A DNA stretch of 10,511 nt from Stephanodiscus triporus (GCA_036939755.1 JALLAZ010001048.1:1-10511), one strand, 5' to 3'. Positions 1-7,050 are shown, numbered from the stretch's first letter. The notes: generated by a model from the letters alone, not told the origin. Numbers and translations: made by a program.

Positions 1-188
1 CTTTTGTCTTTCTTATCCAGCAATCGCGAGAGCAGCCGCAACGGAGCGACGGATCGACAGAATCGTTGATCCCTTGGCATACCACGAATGGTAACCGCAA
101 CTAATCTTAGGGCCGGGCAAATTGGACCCAACTGAAAAAACCATACCAAGTGAGTCTGGCATCAATACCTCGCAACCCTCCTCTGTGG

Positions 189-530
189 TCATCCGGATGC
201 AGTTGTGTATTGCAACTGTTCATTGAGTAGAAGCGTAGTGGACGCCGCCGCTTGCCTGCAAATTGTATCAGAGTATAACTCTCCTGCAGGAAAATCAGCT
301 TTGTTACTGACCATTTAGGCAAAAAGGCAATACACGGGAACCCTCATTGTGTTTGGCCTGCCGGCATGCAATTGCACGGAAGTAAAGGCAATCGCCTGCC
401 CTTTCTGTATCATTACCACATCGAACTCCAGCACGTCTGCGCTGTCCAGAACGGAGGGCTTCTTGAAAAAGGAGAAAGTGTCGATTGCCGTGATAATGGA
501 TATGGAGAGGACTGCCTCGGAGTAGTCCAT
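189..530 (-). pseudogene. Degraded fragment, possibly Fe/2-oxoglutarate oxygenase or cupin-like
   Basis: One minus-strand frame is open for 71 codons (530 to 318), meets a TAA at 315-317 and stays open again to a TGA at 189-191. The translation contains a basic stretch leading into GQAIAFTSVQLHAG, then PNT and, around the stop, VYCLFA*MVSNKADFP. An H-x-G segment after a hydrophobic strand, followed by an aromatic-rich strand, resembles the C-terminal metal-binding strand of Fe(II)/2-oxoglutarate oxygenases or other cupin-fold proteins. That is a recollection of motif style, not an alignment. The frame upstream of 530 has a further stop near 565. It lies next to, and antisense to, the start of the Copia remnant. 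It may instead be chance coding, and the function is unproven. Bases 1-188 show nothing I recognise. Confidence 0.25.
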
Positions 531-600
531 GTGGAGGGTGTTGTTCCACAGCTTGCAGAAAAGGGGCTAGTTTTGCCAGAGGTTGTAAGGCGCACACTCA

Positions 601-2126
601 AAGGAACCACCCAAAGGGGGGTACGGACGATCTCCAACCATTTGATGTGCTCATCTTGGATCGTTTTGGTCCTGAGACATCCCCGGATGATTTCCCGGAC
701 ATTGACATCCCTGACACTCCAGAACACAATCACTTTGATGACGTTGTCTTTGAGGGATGGGACAAAGAATGGGTGAAGTGCTGGCGTGACTTTGCTGGGA
801 TGGATTAGGGTTAGGGGTAATGCTGCCCCGTGGCAATTTGTTTGCATGGGGAAAGGTCATTGGTTACAAAGGCGATGCCAATGGCAACCCCACCGGCCAA
901 GCCAACTTCAATACAATCTTGGATTTGCATGTCTATCGCATCGAATTTGACGATAGCAATGTGAGTGAACTCATGGCCAACACCATTACAGAATCGATGT
1001 ACGCATCATGTGATGACAACGGGAATGAGTACCTCATGATGGACTCATTTGTCAACCACAAGTCTAATGTGTAGGCTGTCACCAAAGAAAACCAGCATAT
1101 CGTCCACAGGGGACGCAATTCCATGCACCCATCCACTGTTGGATGGCACTTGTGCGTCCAGTGGAAAGATGGATCTACCTCCTGGCAGTCCCTTAAAGAC
1201 TTTAAGAAGGCGTACCCCCTCGCGGTCGCAGAGTATGCCATTGCTCAGGGAATCGACAGTGAACCAGCTTTCAACTGGTGAGTAAAGCCCGTGTTGCGCA
1301 AGCGCAAACACATTATTGCACTGGTAAAGAAATGAAGTGCAAAGTTCTTGAAAAAGACGCACAAGTTTGGCATTGAAGTGCCCCATTCCATTGCCGAGGC
1401 TCACGCCCTCGACAAGAAAAATGGCAACACCCTTTGGGCCAACTCAATCGCCAAGGAGATGAAAAATGTTAGAATCACATTCAAGATACTAGAAAATGGG
1501 GAAAAGATCCCTATTGGGTATCAGCGCATGCAATGCCACATAATATTTGACGTTAAAATGGAGGATTTCAGACGGAAGGCCTCTCTGGTGGCTGGAGGGC
1601 ACATGTCCAATGCCCCCCCACAATCACTTATGCCAGCATTGTCTCGTGCAAGACCGTGCGGATTGTCCTCATGCTCACCGGTGTCAACAACCTGGAAGTG
1701 AAAGTCAGTGACATTGAACAATTTGGACGGTCCTCGGACCTGAATTTGGCTCAGATGCAGGGAGACAGGCAATCGTCGTTCATGCACTATATGGCCTGAA
1801 GAGTGCTGGTGCATCTTTTTGCAACCACTTGGCCGATTGCATGAGTCATCTTGGGTTCAAACCTTGAATTGCAGATCAAGACCTCTGGATGATGGCCATG
1901 GTTTGCCCCTCGGATGGTAGCAAGTACTATGCATATGATGTCCTGGTTTACGTTGATGATGTAATGGTAATCCCCCACAATGTGGAGGCAGTCCTCTTCC
2001 ATATTGATAAATATTTCAAGATGAAGCCTGGCTCCATCTGAGATCCTGACATTTATCTTGGTGCCACCATCAAAAAGATGCGCCTGGTGAATGGCGCATG
2101 CGCGCATACTAGTACGCACACCCTAT
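601..2126 (+). pseudogene. Decayed Ty1/Copia polyprotein (linker, RT N-terminal half and palm)
   Basis: This is the remains of a Copia pol gene read across three frames. Frame 2 (about 611-805) gives a Pro/Asp-rich linker (DDFPDIDIPDTPEH). Frame 1 (820 to about 1619) gives a chromodomain-like region (GWHLCVQWKDGSTSWQSLKD) and the start of RT (THKFGIEVPHSIAEAHALDK, NTLWANSIAKEM, FDVKMEDFRRKASLVAGGH). Frame 3 (1620 to about 1725) gives TITYASIVS onward. Frame 2 resumes at 1730 with VLGPEFGSDAGRQAIVVHALYGLKSAG and the RT active-site YVDD at 1949-1960. Stops interrupt it at 806, 1072, 1279, 1333, 1865 and 2039. The frame change at a C-run (1613-1619) and the jump near 1727 are indels. The jump removes roughly a dozen residues expected between the first catalytic region and the GPEFG block. 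RNase H is absent, and no LTR is seen on either side. It is a fossil with no plausible activity. Confidence 0.9.
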
Positions 2127-2228
2127 GAGAAAATACTCCCATGACAAGTAGGATGTAGCTGGGCGGGGCACTCCTTACAAGGTAGTTAAGTACACTCAGA
2201 TGCCTGCTTAGAGAGGGAGGAGGCACAT

Positions 2229-2544
2229 TGGAGGGTAACACCTTGGATTTCATAGCAGCCTCCTCATTCTTGCTGGGGTTCTCGGAGGGATTCTCGCTGG
2301 GGTTCTTGGAGGCAGAGGGATTCTTGCTGGGGTTCTCGGAGGGATTCTTGCTGGGGTTCTCGGAAGGATTCTCGCTGGGGTTCTCGGAGGGATTCTTGCT
2401 GGGATTCTCGGAGGGATTCTCGCTGGGGTTCTTGGAGGGATTCTTGTGTTTGGTCGACCCAAAGAATTTCATTGATTCAATTGAACTTGCCAAGAGTTTT
2501 AGTTTTGATGGCCCTTTGGATGGGGTATTCCAGCCCCTACTCTG
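2229..2544 (-). pseudogene. Out-of-frame 3' continuation of the repeat protein, with an NPS tract
   Basis: Downstream of the 1-bp deletion the module continues in another minus frame. It gives QSRGWNTPSKGPS, then LLASSIESMKFFGSTKH, fourteen NPS units, then EEAAMKSKVLPS at 2230-2265. The homology with the upstream modules (SKGP, SSIKSMKSF, STKH, EEAAMK, KVL) shows that it is the same gene. After about 2229 the reading frame stays open to a TGA or TAG near 2053, but it runs antisense through the Copia remnant and has no repeat similarity. The authentic C-terminus is therefore probably lost, replaced by the retroelement junction. The ATG at 2578-2580 in this frame is not a real start, because its first 12 codons are a shifted reading of the preceding module. 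Confidence 0.6.
2269..2442 (-). repeat. NPS[E/K] minisatellite, 12/24-bp unit
   Basis: Fourteen NPS units alternate Glu and Lys in the fourth position. One unit (the eleventh) is extended to NPSASK by a 6-bp insertion. On the plus strand the higher-order unit is about 24 bp, of the form TTCTTGCTGGGGTTCTCGGA. The tract is inserted between STKHK and NEEAAMK of a module that elsewhere has only one or two residues at that point. It is therefore an expansion specific to this module copy. Confidence 0.95.
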
Positions 2545-3602
2545 CTTTCCTTCAATGACCAATCCACTGGTACCACACATGCAGCACCCTCCTCGTTGTA
2601 CTTGGAGGATGACACCTCAGATTTCATAGCAGCCTCCTTGTTGTGCTTGGGCGACACAAAGGATTTCATCGATTTAATCGAACTTGACGAGAGTCTCAAC
2701 GGCCCCTTGAATGGAGAATTCAGCCCCCCCCTCTGACTTTCCTTCAACGACCGATCCACCGGTGCCACAGACGAAGCAGCCTCCTCATTGAACTTGGCGG
2801 ACAACACCTTGGATTTCATTGAAGTTATGCTCTTGGTAGACTGCTTCTTACTTGCATTGGACCTGTTAGAATTGATAGACTTGCCAATCATATCAGCCAT
2901 GTTACTATTTGTGCTGTTCTTGCATCCAATAATTGAACTTGCCAAGAGTCTTAACGGCCCCTTGAATGGCGCAACAGATGCCACAGCCTTCTTGTTGAAC
3001 TTGGAGGACAACACCTTGGTTTTCATAGCAGCCACTTTGTCGTGCTTGGTCGACCCAAAGGATTTCATCGATTTAATCAAACTCACTGAGAGTCTCAATG
3101 GCCCCTTGAATGGATAATTCCTCAGGCCCCCACTCTGACTTTCCTTCAACCAGTTGACCATCGTGACAGATGCAACTGACTCCTTGTCGAAGGGCAACGT
3201 CGTGACAGATGCAACTGACTCCTCGTCGACGGGCAAGGTCGTGACAGATGCAACCGAATTCTTGTCAAAGGGCACCGTCGTGACAGATGCAACCGACTTC
3301 TCGTCAAAGGGCTCTTCGGCGTCATCACGTATCTCCTCCTCCATATGTTTATTGTCGTCAACGCGGGCAGCCACGGTGTCATCCTTGCCCTCGTCATGTG
3401 CGCCAGCAGCGGCGATATTGTCACAGGTATTATTCTGTAAACTTGTCATGGTTAGGTCCTTGGCTGGTTTGACGGACCCAGACGTGCTAGTGGTTTCATC
3501 ATCAGCTGCATATTTTCCAGCCGTCGCGGTTGGGACGAGCAGTCCAACAGAAGATGATTCGAGTGATGTCCTCGATGGTTTCATCGAGGTAGAATAAACC
3601 AT
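2499..3602 (-). CDS. Ser/Lys-rich modular repeat protein, frameshifted near its 3' end
   Basis: A 367-codon frame starts at the ATG at 3600-3602. I recognise no catalytic family. Residues 1-97 are a Ser/Thr/Asp-rich, acidic, probably disordered leader without a signal peptide or membrane segment. Residues 98-149 are four tandem 13-residue repeats of the form PFDEKSVASVTTV. Residues 150-212 and 284-346 are two 63-residue modules sharing LKESQ, GGL, PFKGPLRL, SIKSMKSF, KH, AAMK, KVLSSKFNEEAA and PVD. Between them lie a partial PFKGPLRLLASSI copy, a Ser/Asn/Lys-rich spacer (226-257) and a partial SMKSKVLSAKFNEEAASSVAPVD copy. A further module starts at 347 but is lost after residue 353, because one base is missing between 2544 and 2545, and the frame ends at 2499. 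Regular Ser/Lys spacing suggests a low-complexity structural or phosphorylated protein. This is inference only, and silaffin-like identity is unsupported because no secretion signal is seen. Confidence 0.6.
   Translation of the reverse strand: MVYSTSMKPSRTSLESSSVGLLVPTATAGKYAADDETTSTSGSVKPAKDLTMTSLQNNTCDNIAAAGAHDEGKDDTVAARVDDNKHMEEEIRDDAEEPFDEKSVASVTTVPFDKNSVASVTTLPVDEESVASVTTLPFDKESVASVTMVNWLKESQSGGLRNYPFKGPLRLSVSLIKSMKSFGSTKHDKVAAMKTKVLSSKFNKKAVASVAPFKGPLRLLASSIIGCKNSTNSNMADMIGKSINSNRSNASKKQSTKSITSMKSKVLSAKFNEEAASSVAPVDRSLKESQRGGLNSPFKGPLRLSSSSIKSMKSFVSPKHNKEAAMKSEVSSSKYNEEGAACVVPVDWSLKESRVGAGIPHPKGHQN
3156..3311 (-). repeat. Four tandem 39-bp repeats encoding 13-residue units
   Basis: Four in-frame copies encode PFDEKSVASVTTV, PFDKNSVASVTTL, PVDEESVASVTTL and PFDKESVASVTMV. 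On the plus strand each begins GTGACAGATGCAAC, at 3163, 3202, 3241 and 3280, with an exact 39-bp period. Period and frame are conserved (a multiple of 3), and the differences cluster in the first half of each unit, as expected for a coding minisatellite. Confidence 0.95.
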
Positions 3603-3737
3603 TTTATTTTGATAGAATCCGCGTTGTGACCAGAAGATAGCTTGAAGTCCAATTTTATTGGCACGGGTAAGAGAGAAGCGGCATGTGCGGTTTTACCATG
3701 GTATGGTAGTACAATCACAAATTTGTGCCTCAGATGC

Positions 3738-3782
3738 GTTTTAAAATTTCGCCTTCTTACATGATATTTTTTTATCAAAGTA
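3738..3782 (+). repeat. AT-rich interspersed repeat, copy 1 (left part, split by the transposon)
   Basis: This copy contains TTTTAAAATTTCGCCTTCTT at 3739-3758, then ATGATATTTTTTTATCAAAGTA. The same order (motif, GATATTTTT, AAGTA) recurs at 7051-7099. The continuation expected after AAGTA (TTCCCACAGAGTAAATT) is found only beyond the far end of the transposon, at 6973-6989. Copy 1 therefore appears to be interrupted by the 3.2-kb element. Confidence 0.75.
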
Positions 3783-3791
3783 CCTACTCTA

Positions 3792-3814
3792 CGAGTTTAG
3801 GGGAGGTTCTGAAA
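3792..3814 (+). repeat. Left terminal inverted repeat of the DDE transposon
   Basis: It begins CGAGTTTAGGGGAGG and ends TTCTGAAA. It pairs with 6948-6970, with mismatches only at 3793 (G against T) and 3800 (G against A). It is flanked outside by TA at 3790-3791. Similarity stops at 3814, where the inner flanks diverge. Confidence 0.85.
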
Positions 3815-4122
3815 TGACCCCACCGTTTATACGTAGTCCTACGTAGAAACACACTGGGGCAAAATTTTGTGTTTTGTTTCACGATTCCAGTACTTCCGAA
3901 TGTTCATGACGATGGTGGCCGCCGGCTTGTTACTACCACACGGGCGGCATTACAACAGTATAGGCAAATAACCATCATCTATATGACTCAGGCAACAACT
4001 TCCCCACTTGGTTTGGTCTGATTATTTGTTTTAGACAGTAGGTGACTATTTTACTAGCTGCTGTTTTGTGACCCTCGCTTGGCCACAACCGCGCAATAAC
4101 ACATATCATCATGTAATATCAA
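3815..4122. other. Non-coding left subterminal region of the transposon
   Basis: About 308 bases lie between the left TIR and the transposase stop codon and hold no supported gene. It contains a small palindrome at 3830-3845 (TACGTAG, 2-base gap, CTACGTA) just inside the TIR. It presumably serves as the transposase 3' UTR and subterminal transposase-binding region; that role is inference. Confidence 0.5.
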
Positions 4123-5535
4123 TCAAACTTCATCTACTTCCACCCCATTGGCCATAGTATCCAACAACAAATCCATAATACTGCTTTGCCTAGCCAAAAC
4201 GACTTCTGCCCATTCATTGTCTGTCATAGTCAATGCAGATTGTTTTAGTTCATTCTTCTTTCTTGCTTGTGCCTGTCCTAGAGCAGTATCACCCAATGTG
4301 ATGCCCGTCTTGCTCGCCTCCAATAACTCCCTTTCATTGTCATCACTCCACCTCTCACAAGTTGGTGGTGCAATGCCCTTCATCTGAATGTTATTCCAGG
4401 CCTTCCTCTTCTCCTCTGGTGTCATTTTGGTACGGTGCGGTGGATTATACCAAGCCAAAATGGCATCCATCTCAGTCTTACTCCAACTCACACAATCTAC
4501 ACCCTTCGTATCCAATACCATCTTCGCCTTCTCCTCAACATTCAACAGTCGTAGTCGTTGATTCTTCTTGGCTGTTAGCCTCTTCTGATCCTTCTCCCTC
4601 GTACCCATCTCGGCACCAATGAAGACATCATCCGATGTGAGATGAGTACCACCCATTGAACTGAATAACTTTCCATGTGTGTTCGACTTTGCCAAAATCT
4701 CATACCGTTCCTTTGAGTGCTCCTCTGTGATTTGTTGCATCTTTGGAATTTTAGGAATCGTCCTCTTCAATGCACTACCGTTGTATCCATCACCTGTCAA
4801 TGCATGTGTGGCTACATTGTTTGCATCCTGAATGTTTAATAGTAACTGCTGGTAATCAGCACTTACATCCCCAAGCAATTTTCTAACCTTCTTGTTCATG
4901 AGGCATGATCTTGTAAGTGGCGCTGCACCCACTTTTTCCCATGCATGCCTGCAGGCTTCTCTCGAGAATCCTGCATCGAATGCTGAGTCGACGACAATAT
5001 TTGTCTCTGGATCTACACCACCAAACACAATCAATCCAACTTGCCACAGCGCGAGTGTAATACTTCGTTCCTGCTCGATCCTTTCATCCACAACAGCATC
5101 AAGATTTTTGCAGTATTGCGTCTCGAATGGACCGTAATTTTGATCAGTCTCTTGCATCACTGCCGTAGTGTTTGGAACGCCAGGAAATAAAATGAAACCA
5201 GAAGTACAAAGATCCGCCAAGAGATCCAGATTCAATCTACCAGGACCCCTGTCACACTTTAGTATCACCCATTTTCCTTTCACCGGCGCTGCATTTGGAT
5301 ATAGCGGCATGATCGCATTTCGAATGTACTTTGCAAATTCCTCCTCGTCCATACCCCTTTTTTCATTCATTCCGAGCAAGACGGGGAGTGACTTCTCTTC
5401 ACTCTTCACTAAGTCCAAATGTGCCGATGGTTTGATGCATGTATTGAACACATTCATTCCGAATCTGTTGCCTCTCATCAGTTTGCGCACTGGACATGAA
5501 CTGAAAGTGAGGCGGTAGTGCCTCACCCCAAGCAT
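4123..5535 (-). CDS. DDE transposase, C-terminal half (second and third catalytic Asp)
   Basis: This frame continues the transposase after the frameshift. Only codons downstream of about 5404 belong to the protein; 5535-5405 is a shifted shadow of the N-terminal half. In order it shows GMNEKRGMDEEEFAKYI, then WVILKCDRGPGR with the presumed second catalytic Asp at 5251-5253. LFPGVPNTTAVMQETDQNYGPF follows, with the third Asp at 5143-5145, 35 residues later (DD35D). PGVPNTT...ETDQNYGPF corresponds to the PPNTTHxLQPLD..FGPLK block of pogo/jerky DDE_1 transposases. After the catalytic core come a Lys/Arg/Glu-rich helical stretch (about 4560-4640) and a C-terminal region with SWSKTEMDAILAWY and CERWSDDNERELLEA, which look like Myb/SANT-type tryptophan-helix motifs. 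The TGA stop is at 4123-4125. With the upstream half, the protein would be about 835 residues. Confidence 0.85.
   Translation of the reverse strand: MLGVRHYRLTFSSCPVRKLMRGNRFGMNVFNTCIKPSAHLDLVKSEEKSLPVLLGMNEKRGMDEEEFAKYIRNAIMPLYPNAAPVKGKWVILKCDRGPGRLNLDLLADLCTSGFILFPGVPNTTAVMQETDQNYGPFETQYCKNLDAVVDERIEQERSITLALWQVGLIVFGGVDPETNIVVDSAFDAGFSREACRHAWEKVGAAPLTRSCLMNKKVRKLLGDVSADYQQLLLNIQDANNVATHALTGDGYNGSALKRTIPKIPKMQQITEEHSKERYEILAKSNTHGKLFSSMGGTHLTSDDVFIGAEMGTREKDQKRLTAKKNQRLRLLNVEEKAKMVLDTKGVDCVSWSKTEMDAILAWYNPPHRTKMTPEEKRKAWNNIQMKGIAPPTCERWSDDNERELLEASKTGITLGDTALGQAQARKKNELKQSALTMTDNEWAEVVLARQSSIMDLLLDTMANGVEVDEV
5397..5410. repeat. Tandem 7-bp duplication causing the transposase frameshift
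   Basis: CTTCACT occurs twice in direct succession (5397-5403 and 5404-5410). On the coding strand this reads AGTGAAG AGTGAAG. The N-terminal frame ends FGLSEE then stops, and the C-terminal frame picks up at SEEKSLPVLLGMNEK. The SEE doublet is shared, so one copy of the 7-mer accounts exactly for the switch from one frame to the other. Confidence 0.85.
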
Positions 5536-6640
5536 TACTGCCAGTCATCATCATTGTTGTCTGTGATGTCTTCGATGTAGATGTTCCGGCTTGAGGTACT
5601 AGTCTGGTGTCATGGTAGTAAGCTGCTGGATGCCCTCCCCTATTGATAGAACTTCCGTCTAGAGACAAACATGTCTCATTGAAATTCAATATATTTCTCA
5701 ATGGCTCCGTTGGAATATAGAGCTGCTTTCCAGACTCGTTGCTTTGCAAAAAACCTAGTTCAATCAGAGTTTTCTCCCAGCTGTTGAACCACAGCTCCAG
5801 ATTACTGAACGTTGTCCAGCAAACTCGCCTCTCCTCTGCGAAATACATTTTATCCGCTTTCATATCAATTGCGGTAGCCCGACATAGCCGTCGCATAAGC
5901 TCGGTGCACGTGGCAATACTGAGGTGAGATGTTTCAGTGAGGACTGGGATCATTTTACTTCTTGTGTTATTGCCGCCCAATCCATTAATCTGGTTAATGT
6001 GCATGAAGCGTCCAAATGCTGCACAAAGCGACTTGTATGATAATGCAGAAATATTTCCTTCAGGGCCAGGTTTACGTGGTGAAAGTCCGACGAGGCCATA
6101 TTCAACAACGTAGCGGTAGATTGTAGAATGGCTTGGCCTGAAACCGTGGTGTTCCTTTTTGATTTTGCATTTGTCTACTTGGCGCAATGATAAACCATCC
6201 TCTTTCTGTCTCTCTTTGTAATACAAAAGTGTTGCTGCCTTGTGAGCCTTTGATTCTTGTGACTTCTTGTACAAATCAGCCTCCCGCTTATTCTGCATTT
6301 GTTTTGAGTTCAATCGTTGCTTCTTAAATTTCCGCGGTGGTGAGGGCGAAAATTTTTCATTTGTTGTTACATTCAGACTCAAATCAGTCAGTCGCGACTC
6401 CGTAGATACTGCACTGTTGAGATGGATGCTTGATACAGAAACTTGTTCATTGTCCATCCTGCCCTTGGACTTGCCTGGGAGGCTCCGCGCCACCTTCCGC
6501 TGCATTGTTTTGGTTGCAGCCTCTGATGGGGTAAATTCAGCAAGAATCATTGCCTCGCATACCGTCAGCGTAGGTGCACGAATCAGGATGCTTGCAGCCT
6601 TTTCCACCTTATCTGCGTCAGTCAAACTTTTTCTTGGCAT
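5399..6640 (-). CDS. DDE transposase, N-terminal half (DNA-binding region and first catalytic motif)
   Basis: The first in-frame ATG after a stop is at 6638-6640 (MPRKSLTDAD). Residues about 1-60 form an Ala/Lys-rich helical region that could be a helix-turn-helix. PPRKFKKQR (about 102-110) is a candidate nuclear localisation signal. KKEHHGFRPSHSTIYRYVVEYG (about 161-182) has the look of a CENP-B/psq-type helix-turn-helix, followed by GLSPRKPGPEG. The catalytic domain begins near LNFNETCLSLDGSSINRGGHP, where pogo-type enzymes have N-x-D-E-T. Here the codon at 5678-5680 is AAT, giving Asn (residue about 321) at the expected first Asp. GSNAWGEALPPHFQF follows. The frame ends prematurely at a TGA (5399-5401) created by the tandem 7-bp duplication, so the two halves are separate frames of one gene. 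Confidence 0.85.
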   Translation of the reverse strand: MPRKSLTDADKVEKAASILIRAPTLTVCEAMILAEFTPSEAATKTMQRKVARSLPGKSKGRMDNEQVSVSSIHLNSAVSTESRLTDLSLNVTTNEKFSPSPPRKFKKQRLNSKQMQNKREADLYKKSQESKAHKAATLLYYKERQKEDGLSLRQVDKCKIKKEHHGFRPSHSTIYRYVVEYGLVGLSPRKPGPEGNISALSYKSLCAAFGRFMHINQINGLGGNNTRSKMIPVLTETSHLSIATCTELMRRLCRATAIDMKADKMYFAEERRVCWTTFSNLELWFNSWEKTLIELGFLQSNESGKQLYIPTEPLRNILNFNETCLSLDGSSINRGGHPAAYYHDTRLVPQAGTSTSKTSQTTMMMTGSNAWGEALPPHFQFMSSAQTDERQQIRNECVQYMHQTIGTFGLSEE

Positions 6641-6947
6641 GATAGACAAGAGATGCTCAGTGGGCTGAAACAGTATTGATGAGGTGGATAGAGGAGATAT
6701 TGATGAGGGTCAGTGGTGTGGGGGTAGAATTGGTCGGACGCGCCACCCAGCGCACCAGGGTTCTGGGCGCTCTTTGGCCGTGATGATGCTGAAATGTGAT
6801 AAGGGTGCCCTTTATGGAAATGACTGTCAGACCCTCAGCTATTTAACAATGTGCATATTGTGGGGTGTTGTAGTGGTATTCTGTTATTTAAATGAAGAAA
6901 TACTACATATGGTTGTGTGACACAAATCATTTGACCCTTTGGGCCTG
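6641..6947. other. Non-coding right subterminal region of the transposon (transposase 5' leader)
   Basis: About 307 bases lie between the transposase start and the right TIR. It has no supported gene; the plus-strand ORFs there lack any recognisable motif. It holds a bulged hairpin at 6749-6771 (AGCGC, A, CCAG, GGTT loop, CTGG, GCGCT). AT-rich blocks at about 6840-6900 (TATTTAACAATG, TTATTTAAATG) could include the minus-strand promoter. No core element can be assigned with confidence. Confidence 0.45.
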
Positions 6948-6970
6948 TTTCAGAACCTCCCTTAAACTAG
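6948..6970 (-). repeat. Right terminal inverted repeat of the DDE transposon
   Basis: Read on the minus strand it begins CTAGTTTAAGGGAGG and ends TTCTGAAA, the partner of 3792-3814. It is followed outside by TA (6971-6972) and TTCCCACAGAG, which is the right half of the AT-rich repeat copy 1. Confidence 0.85.
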
Positions 6971-6989
6971 TATTCCCACAGAGTAAATT
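6971..6989 (+). repeat. AT-rich interspersed repeat, copy 1 (right part)
   Basis: The sequence TATTCCCACAGAGTAAATT resumes the repeat that was cut at 3782. It is also an undisrupted version of the site where the 442-bp element inserted in copy 2 (TATTCCCACAG AGT, then AAATT), so it serves as an empty-site reference. Downstream, 6990-7050 is AT-rich filler with TAATATATTATATATTA and no gene. Confidence 0.75.
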
Positions 6990-7050
6990 TCACCCTACAA
7001 ATTTCACTCATAATAATATATTATATATTAGAGAGTACGAGGTAAGTGGT

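Larger units (their letters stand above)
2229..3155 (-). repeat. Degenerate 63-residue (189-bp) protein modules
   Basis: Two full modules (2967-3155 and 2565-2753), one partial pair between them and a fourth copy running out of frame (2564 to about 2229) share the same order of short blocks. DNA identity is visible as well: the plus-strand string CTCTGACTTTCCTTCAA occurs at about 2735 and 3134, and appears at 2540 with one A missing. The second and fourth copies begin with PVD[R/W]SLKES, while the first begins with NWLKES. Confidence 0.85.
3783..6970 (-). mobile_element. TIR DNA transposon, pogo/jerky (Tc1-mariner-like), about 3.2 kb
   Basis: The element carries one transposase gene on the minus strand and near-perfect terminal inverted repeats. 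3790-3814 matches the reverse complement of 6948-6972 at 23 of 25 positions, sharing AGTTTA, GGGAGGTTCTGAAA and a leading TAC. A TA dinucleotide is the evident target duplication. The right boundary is G6970 followed by TA (6971-6972). The left boundary is either TA at 3790-3791, which gives matched TIR ends, or TA at 3781-3782, which matches the empty-site copy at 7098-7099 and would leave 9 extra left-end bases. TA duplication plus a DD35D-type catalytic domain fits the Tc1/mariner-pogo superfamily. The transposase is broken, so the copy looks non-autonomous. Confidence 0.85.

Noticed and set aside
366..776. Plus-strand ORF of 136 codons
   Set aside because: It overlaps the antisense fragment and the Copia linker in the wrong frame, and its translation has no motif.
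805..816. Two tandem TTAGGG units resembling telomere repeat
   Set aside because: There are only two copies, and they lie inside the decayed Copia linker at a frame change. This is too short to call an interstitial telomere.
2250..2462. Minus-strand Pro/Arg repeat ORF (RIPPRTPA units)
   Set aside because: It is an alternative frame of the same 24-bp repeat, with no link to the flanking module frame.
2228..2629. Plus-strand ORF with GFSEGFLLGF repeats (hydrophobic)
   Set aside because: It is the antisense reading of the NPS minisatellite. The minus frame continues the repeat modules, so the plus frame is a shadow.
2269..3311. CRISPR-like array
   Set aside because: The repeats are directly adjacent without unique spacers and keep a protein reading frame, so they are coding minisatellites.
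6647..6649. TTG as transposase start
   Set aside because: A normal ATG lies three codons downstream (6638-6640), and eukaryotic initiation at TTG is unlikely.
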